NCBI GenBank assembly: GCA_964432995.1
Contig: CAYSPU010000107.1
Coordinates: 1 to 18,268, forward strand
DNA from: CAYSPU01 sp964432995
Lineage (GTDB): Bacteria; Verrucomicrobiota; Verrucomicrobiia; Limisphaerales; JAHDYP01
Length of the DNA stretch: 18,268 bases
Direction of reading: 5' to 3'
Of the stretch, positions 14,979-18,268 are shown one piece after another. Position 1 is the stretch's first letter; each line of letters opens with the position of its first letter. The position numbers were made by a program, and so were the translations under genes. The notes beneath the pieces are model-generated. The model was not told the origin of the DNA, did no database searches, and saw only the letters and a list, made by a program, of their open reading frames with translations.

Positions 14979-16454
14979 ATGGCTGCTTCCACGTCAGTCC
15001 GAAAGAGCCCGACGTCCGCGCTGGTGCCCCGTCGCTGGGTGGAAGCGGTCTTTGTGGGGCTTCTGGGGCGTCGGCTCCTGGCGTTCGCCTGGCTGACGCT
15101 GAAGGCCGCGGTGCGCTATCGGCTGATCCAGATTCTGGTCTTGCTGCTGCTCGCGGCCGTCGTCGGGCTGCCGTCGATTGTGAAGCATGACGGGACGGCC
15201 CAGGGTTTCACGCAGATTCTGCTGACCTACACGCTGGGCTCGATGACCGTGTTGCTGGGCTTTGCCACGTTGTGGCTCGGCTGCGGCAGCCTGGCGCGCG
15301 ACGTTGAGGAGTGCCAGATCCAGATGGTGGTGACCAAGCCGGTTGCCCGCTGGGAGGTGTGGTTGGGGAAATGGCTGGGCATTACCGTGCTCAACGCGCT
15401 GCTGCTGGCCGCGGCCGGCCTAGTGGTCTTCGTCCTGCTCGAATGGCGCGCCAGCCGACTGCCCGCAGAGGTGCAAACCGAGCTGCGCAACAAGATCCTC
15501 GTGGCCCGCGGCTCCGTCAAGGAACCGGTCGACTACACCCTGATCGAACGCGAGAGCGAGAATTTGATCCGGCAACGCCTCAAGCAAGACGCGAACCTCG
15601 CCGAGTTGGACCGGGGCTTCGTCCGCACCCAAATCGTCGAGCAGGTGAAGGCCCAGTACCAGGTGGTGCCGCCGGGAACCCTTCGGCGTTGGACGCTGAA
15701 CTTCGGTGGGCGCGGCGCTGCTCTCCAGCAGGAAACACTCCATGCGCGGGTGAAGTTCTTCTCCGCGGTGCAGTCGTACGCGCCGGAGACCTTCGCGGCC
15801 ATCTGGCAGGTTGGTCCTCCCAACGGGCGCCGCCTCCAGATGGGGCCCATGAGTCTCGCCGCCGAGTCGTTTCACGAGTTCAAGATCCCTCCCGGGCTGC
15901 TGGACGAGAACGGCGTCCTGACCATGGACTTCCTCAACCTCAACGACACGGCGCTGCTCTTCCCTCTCGAAGAAGGACTCGAGGTGCTCTATCCCGAGGG
16001 CGGTTTCGGTCTGAACTTCGTGCGCGGTCTTGGGGTGATCCTGTGTTGGCTGGCGCTCCTGGCGGCCATCGGTTTGGCCACGGCCAGCTTCCTCTCCTTC
16101 CCCGTGGCGGCCTTTTGCTCGATCGCCATCCTGGTGATCGGCTTCTCCACCGGGACGCTGCGGCAGGTGATCGAGGAGGGCGGCATCTCCCCGGTCAACC
16201 GGGATACGGGGTTGGTCGACGTGCCGCGGGCGATCGACCGGGTGGCGGTGCCCATCTTCAAGGGGTTGCTCTGGACCATCAACTTGGTACGCGATTTCTC
16301 CCCGGTCGACTCCCTCAGCAGCGGACGCAGCATCACCTGGGGGCAGTTGGGCCGGGCCGTGGCGCAGATCCTCCTCCTTATGGGCGGCCTCTTCGCCGCG
16401 ATCGGCATCTGGACTTTCCACCGGCGGGAACTGGCCACCGCCCAAGGCCCGTAG
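14979..16454 (+). CDS. ABC-2 type transporter permease B with large extracytoplasmic domain
   Basis: This inner-membrane protein of 491 residues has hydrophobic helices near 48-66, 82-103 and 130-155. A soluble domain of about 185 residues (158-345) follows, then helices near 348-370, 373-391 and 463-485. Before helix 3 it has LARDVEECQIQMVVTKPVAR and then WEVWLGKWLGI, the same motif found in permease A, so the two probably form a heterodimer. With a cytoplasmic N-terminus and three helices before it, the soluble domain would be periplasmic; it has a charged helical first part (about 160-225) and a beta-rich second part. I do not recognise its fold. It starts 13 nt after the ATPase gene and ends a few nt before the last gene. 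The substrate is unknown. Confidence 0.85.
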   Translation: MAASTSVRKSPTSALVPRRWVEAVFVGLLGRRLLAFAWLTLKAAVRYRLIQILVLLLLAAVVGLPSIVKHDGTAQGFTQILLTYTLGSMTVLLGFATLWLGCGSLARDVEECQIQMVVTKPVARWEVWLGKWLGITVLNALLLAAAGLVVFVLLEWRASRLPAEVQTELRNKILVARGSVKEPVDYTLIERESENLIRQRLKQDANLAELDRGFVRTQIVEQVKAQYQVVPPGTLRRWTLNFGGRGAALQQETLHARVKFFSAVQSYAPETFAAIWQVGPPNGRRLQMGPMSLAAESFHEFKIPPGLLDENGVLTMDFLNLNDTALLFPLEEGLEVLYPEGGFGLNFVRGLGVILCWLALLAAIGLATASFLSFPVAAFCSIAILVIGFSTGTLRQVIEEGGISPVNRDTGLVDVPRAIDRVAVPIFKGLLWTINLVRDFSPVDSLSSGRSITWGQLGRAVAQILLLMGGLFAAIGIWTFHRRELATAQGP

Positions 16455-16470
16455 AACCGTGGCTTCGAGC

Positions 16471-17961
16471 ATGACCCGCGAGAGATTCTATCGACTCCTG
16501 CTCGTCGGCCTGATGCTGGCCCTGCTCGGGTTGTCGGGCTGGACCCAGCAGCGCCTCAACCGCCAGCGCGTCGCCCTCGGCATCACCCGCGGCGCCCAAC
16601 TCGGCCAGACCGCACCTCCTGTCCTCGTCTTCACCACCGTCGCCCTCGGCGGTTTCCGCGGCCTCATCGCCAACGCCCTCTGGCTCCGTGCCACGGACCT
16701 CCAGGAACAGGACAAGTACTTCGAGAAAGTCCAACTCGCCGACTGGATTACGAAGCTGCAACCCCATTTCACCCATGTCTGGCTCATGCAGGCCTGGGAC
16801 ATGGCCTACAACATCTCGGTCAAATTCAGCAGCCCGCGCGACCGCTGGCTCTGGGTCCAGCGCGGCATCGAACTCCTCCGCGACGAGGCCCTCCGTTACA
16901 ACCCCGACGAGCCCACGATCTACCGGGAGTTGGCCTGGTTCTTCCAACACAAGATGGGGGCCGACCTCGACGACGCCCACTTCTACTATAAGAACCGATG
17001 GGCCGAGGAAATGGACAAGGTCCTCGCCGGAACAAACTACGTGGCCCTCATCAGCCCCCAGACCGAGGACGAACTCGCGCGCGCACGCCTGCTCCGGGAG
17101 AAATACAAGATGGACCCCGAGATCATGCGCGACGTCGACAACGAATACGGCCCCCTCGAGTGGCGCTTGCCGGAGAGCCACGCCGTCTACTGGGCCACGG
17201 TGGGTTTCCGGAAATCCAAGTCGAAGGACCTGATGCCGCTGCGTCGCACCCTGTACCAACCCCTCTACCTGGCGTTTCAGCGCGGCCGCCTCATCATCCT
17301 CAACACCCCGGAAGGCCGCCGGTTCCAGTTCGGTCCCAACCTCGCCATGATCCCCAACGCCAACAGGGCCTACGAACGCATGGCCGCCGAAGATGCCGAA
17401 TACCGGGATCATATCAAGAACGCCCACCGCAACTTCCTCAAAGACGCCATCTACTACCTCTACACGCACAACCGACGGGCCGAAGCCGAGCAGTGGAAGC
17501 GATACCTGGAAGAGGAATACCCCAATGTCCTGTTCACGGACTACCGCCAGACCGACAAGCCCAGCGTGCGTGTCGCCGATCTCACCCTCGACGAATACGC
17601 CGCCGCCCGCGTCACCGAAGTCGTGGGGGAGACCTCGAATATCCGCGTGACCTCCGCCATCGAAGGCCTTCTGGTCACCGCTTACTACAACCTGGCCCTC
17701 GACCTGGACGACGAAGCCATCGGTCACGAACGCCTCGCCCAGGTCGCCTGGGATCGTTTCCAGAGAAACACTCAGAAACAGAAGGACCGCGTCTCCCTGG
17801 CGCCTTTCGCCCAGTTGAAGATCGACGCCCTCCGCGCCTTCGAACAGACCTACAGCGCCGAACTGGTCGCCCGCCTGCGGTCCCGGCTGGGCCTCCCGGC
17901 GGCCGTCCCTTCAACCAACGCCGCGCCTCCCGCTGCCGGGGGCACACCTCAGGGCCAGTAG
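16471..17961 (+). CDS. Membrane-anchored helical-repeat (TPR-like) protein of unknown function
   Basis: This protein of 496 residues has one N-terminal anchor (YRLLLVGLMLALLGLSGW). The rest is mostly helical and rich in Trp, Tyr and Arg. Around residues 55-110 there is LGGFRGLIANALWLRATDLQ and LQPHFTHVWLMQAWDMAYNI, and then LRYNPDEPTIYRELAWFFQH. The pattern 'LWLRA...L.PHF...W...A' resembles TPR-containing membrane proteins that sit next to ABC-2 permeases, but I cannot name the family. The C-terminal 25 residues are Pro/Ala-rich. It is probably an extracytoplasmic partner of the transporter. The ATG at 16471 is preferred; a GTG at 16459, four residues earlier and 4 nt after the upstream stop, is possible. 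No Shine-Dalgarno is seen at either. It is the last gene of the run. Confidence 0.8.
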   Translation: MTRERFYRLLLVGLMLALLGLSGWTQQRLNRQRVALGITRGAQLGQTAPPVLVFTTVALGGFRGLIANALWLRATDLQEQDKYFEKVQLADWITKLQPHFTHVWLMQAWDMAYNISVKFSSPRDRWLWVQRGIELLRDEALRYNPDEPTIYRELAWFFQHKMGADLDDAHFYYKNRWAEEMDKVLAGTNYVALISPQTEDELARARLLREKYKMDPEIMRDVDNEYGPLEWRLPESHAVYWATVGFRKSKSKDLMPLRRTLYQPLYLAFQRGRLIILNTPEGRRFQFGPNLAMIPNANRAYERMAAEDAEYRDHIKNAHRNFLKDAIYYLYTHNRRAEAEQWKRYLEEEYPNVLFTDYRQTDKPSVRVADLTLDEYAAARVTEVVGETSNIRVTSAIEGLLVTAYYNLALDLDDEAIGHERLAQVAWDRFQRNTQKQKDRVSLAPFAQLKIDALRAFEQTYSAELVARLRSRLGLPAAVPSTNAAPPAAGGTPQGQ

Positions 17962-17976
17962 GGACCGAACATTGAG

Positions 17977-18055
17977 GATTGGGGATTGGGGATTTTACAT
18001 TGGGGATTTGCTGTGCAATCCCAAATCGAAAATCGTCAATTCCAAATCCGCAATC
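17977..18055. repeat. AT-rich long inverted repeat (GATTGGGGATT type)
   Basis: The left arm (17977-18009) is built from GATTGGGGATT-type units, and the right arm (18017-18055) is its imperfect complement, containing AATCCCAAATCGAAAATC and AATTCCAAATCCGCAATC. It stands out as AT-rich in GC-rich surroundings and lies 15 nt after the last stop codon. It is either a dispersed repeat or a 3'-end structure. Confidence 0.6.
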
Positions 18056-18098
18056 TCGACCCGCAGCAAAGGGTGTTTGCGCTCTGCTGCGGGTCGAG
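18055..18098 (+). terminator. Perfect 14-bp-stem hairpin downstream of the operon
   Basis: CTCGACCCGCAGCA (18055-18068) pairs perfectly with TGCTGCGGGTCGAG (18085-18098) around a 16-nt loop. The position, 94 nt beyond the last gene, fits a transcript end, but no T-run follows, so it is a terminator candidate or a protective 3' hairpin only. Confidence 0.4.
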
Positions 18099-18109
18099 AC
18101 GACCCGCGG

Positions 18110-18268
18110 TCGACGGAGCGCGACCGGCCTGCCAAGCCGTAGCCTTGGCGGAGGCTGGTCCCTCGGTCGCAGCAGCGGCGAGCGGGCGGGAGGCGGTCGG
18201 AGGTTCGGAGGCACGTCCGGCGTATGGTGCTGCTGCCCGCCGGGACGTCGGGCGGTCCGACGGAGCGC
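18110..18268. repeat. GC-rich palindromic element downstream of the operon
   Basis: This element contains GAGCGCGACCGG, an inner hairpin GCCAAG-CCGTAGC-CTTGGC, GGTCGCAGC, GTCCGGC, and CTGCTGCCCGCCGGGACG followed by CGGGCGGTCC. Except for the inner hairpin, these words occur in the same order and orientation at 6241-6375. The element runs off the end of the window. Confidence 0.55.

Overview
The window looks like a chromosome segment of a high-GC Gram-negative member of the PVC group, most likely Verrucomicrobiota (Pedosphaera/Limisphaerales-like). This is an inference from three things. The long BspA-type leucine-rich-repeat protein ends in a calcium-binding-like Asp-rich linker and a C-terminal 'FYRV' module of the kind common in Verrucomicrobiota exported proteins. 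Most starts lack a Shine-Dalgarno sequence. The intergenic DNA is full of palindromic dispersed repeats. No marker gene (rRNA, tRNA) is present to confirm the assignment.

Left part (1-5652, genes on the minus strand). Reading leftwards there is a gene (4477-5652) for an AAA+ ATPase with a DUF4143/nuclease-like C-terminus. Next comes a broken remnant of an exported-protein gene (3877-4069), followed 18 nt later by a 1040-residue BspA-like cell-surface protein (736-3858). An ATGA overlap then leads into a small membrane-anchored protein (253-739) that needs one frameshift to read through. The ATPase gene sits between two same-orientation copies of a compound repeat (4181-4464 and 5703-6066). 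A perfect 9-bp inverted repeat lies directly in front of its start codon.

Middle (5653-6490). This 0.8-kb stretch has no believable gene. It holds a large cruciform, a short 10-bp-period repeat, the second compound-repeat copy, and GC-rich hairpins just before the next operon.

Right part (6491-17961, all plus strand). Eight genes are packed with gaps of 4-16 nt: ABC-2 type permease A with an EF-hand-like loop; a seven-helix SPFH protein (HflK-like); an HflC-family SPFH protein; a third SPFH protein; a P1B heavy-metal ATPase with a Cys/His-rich N-terminus; an ABC ATPase; ABC-2 type permease B with a large extracytoplasmic domain; and a membrane-anchored helical-repeat (TPR-like) protein. The layout suggests one transcription unit. 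It could build a membrane assembly in which a single ATPase drives a heterodimeric ABC exporter, scaffolded by three SPFH proteins and tied to metal export. Individual families are known; I cannot name a described system with this combination, and it is the most interesting object in the window.

Right edge (17962-18268). An AT-rich inverted repeat is followed by a perfect 14-bp-stem hairpin, and then by a GC-rich palindromic element of the same family and orientation as the one just upstream of the operon (6241-6375), so the operon is bracketed by related repeats.
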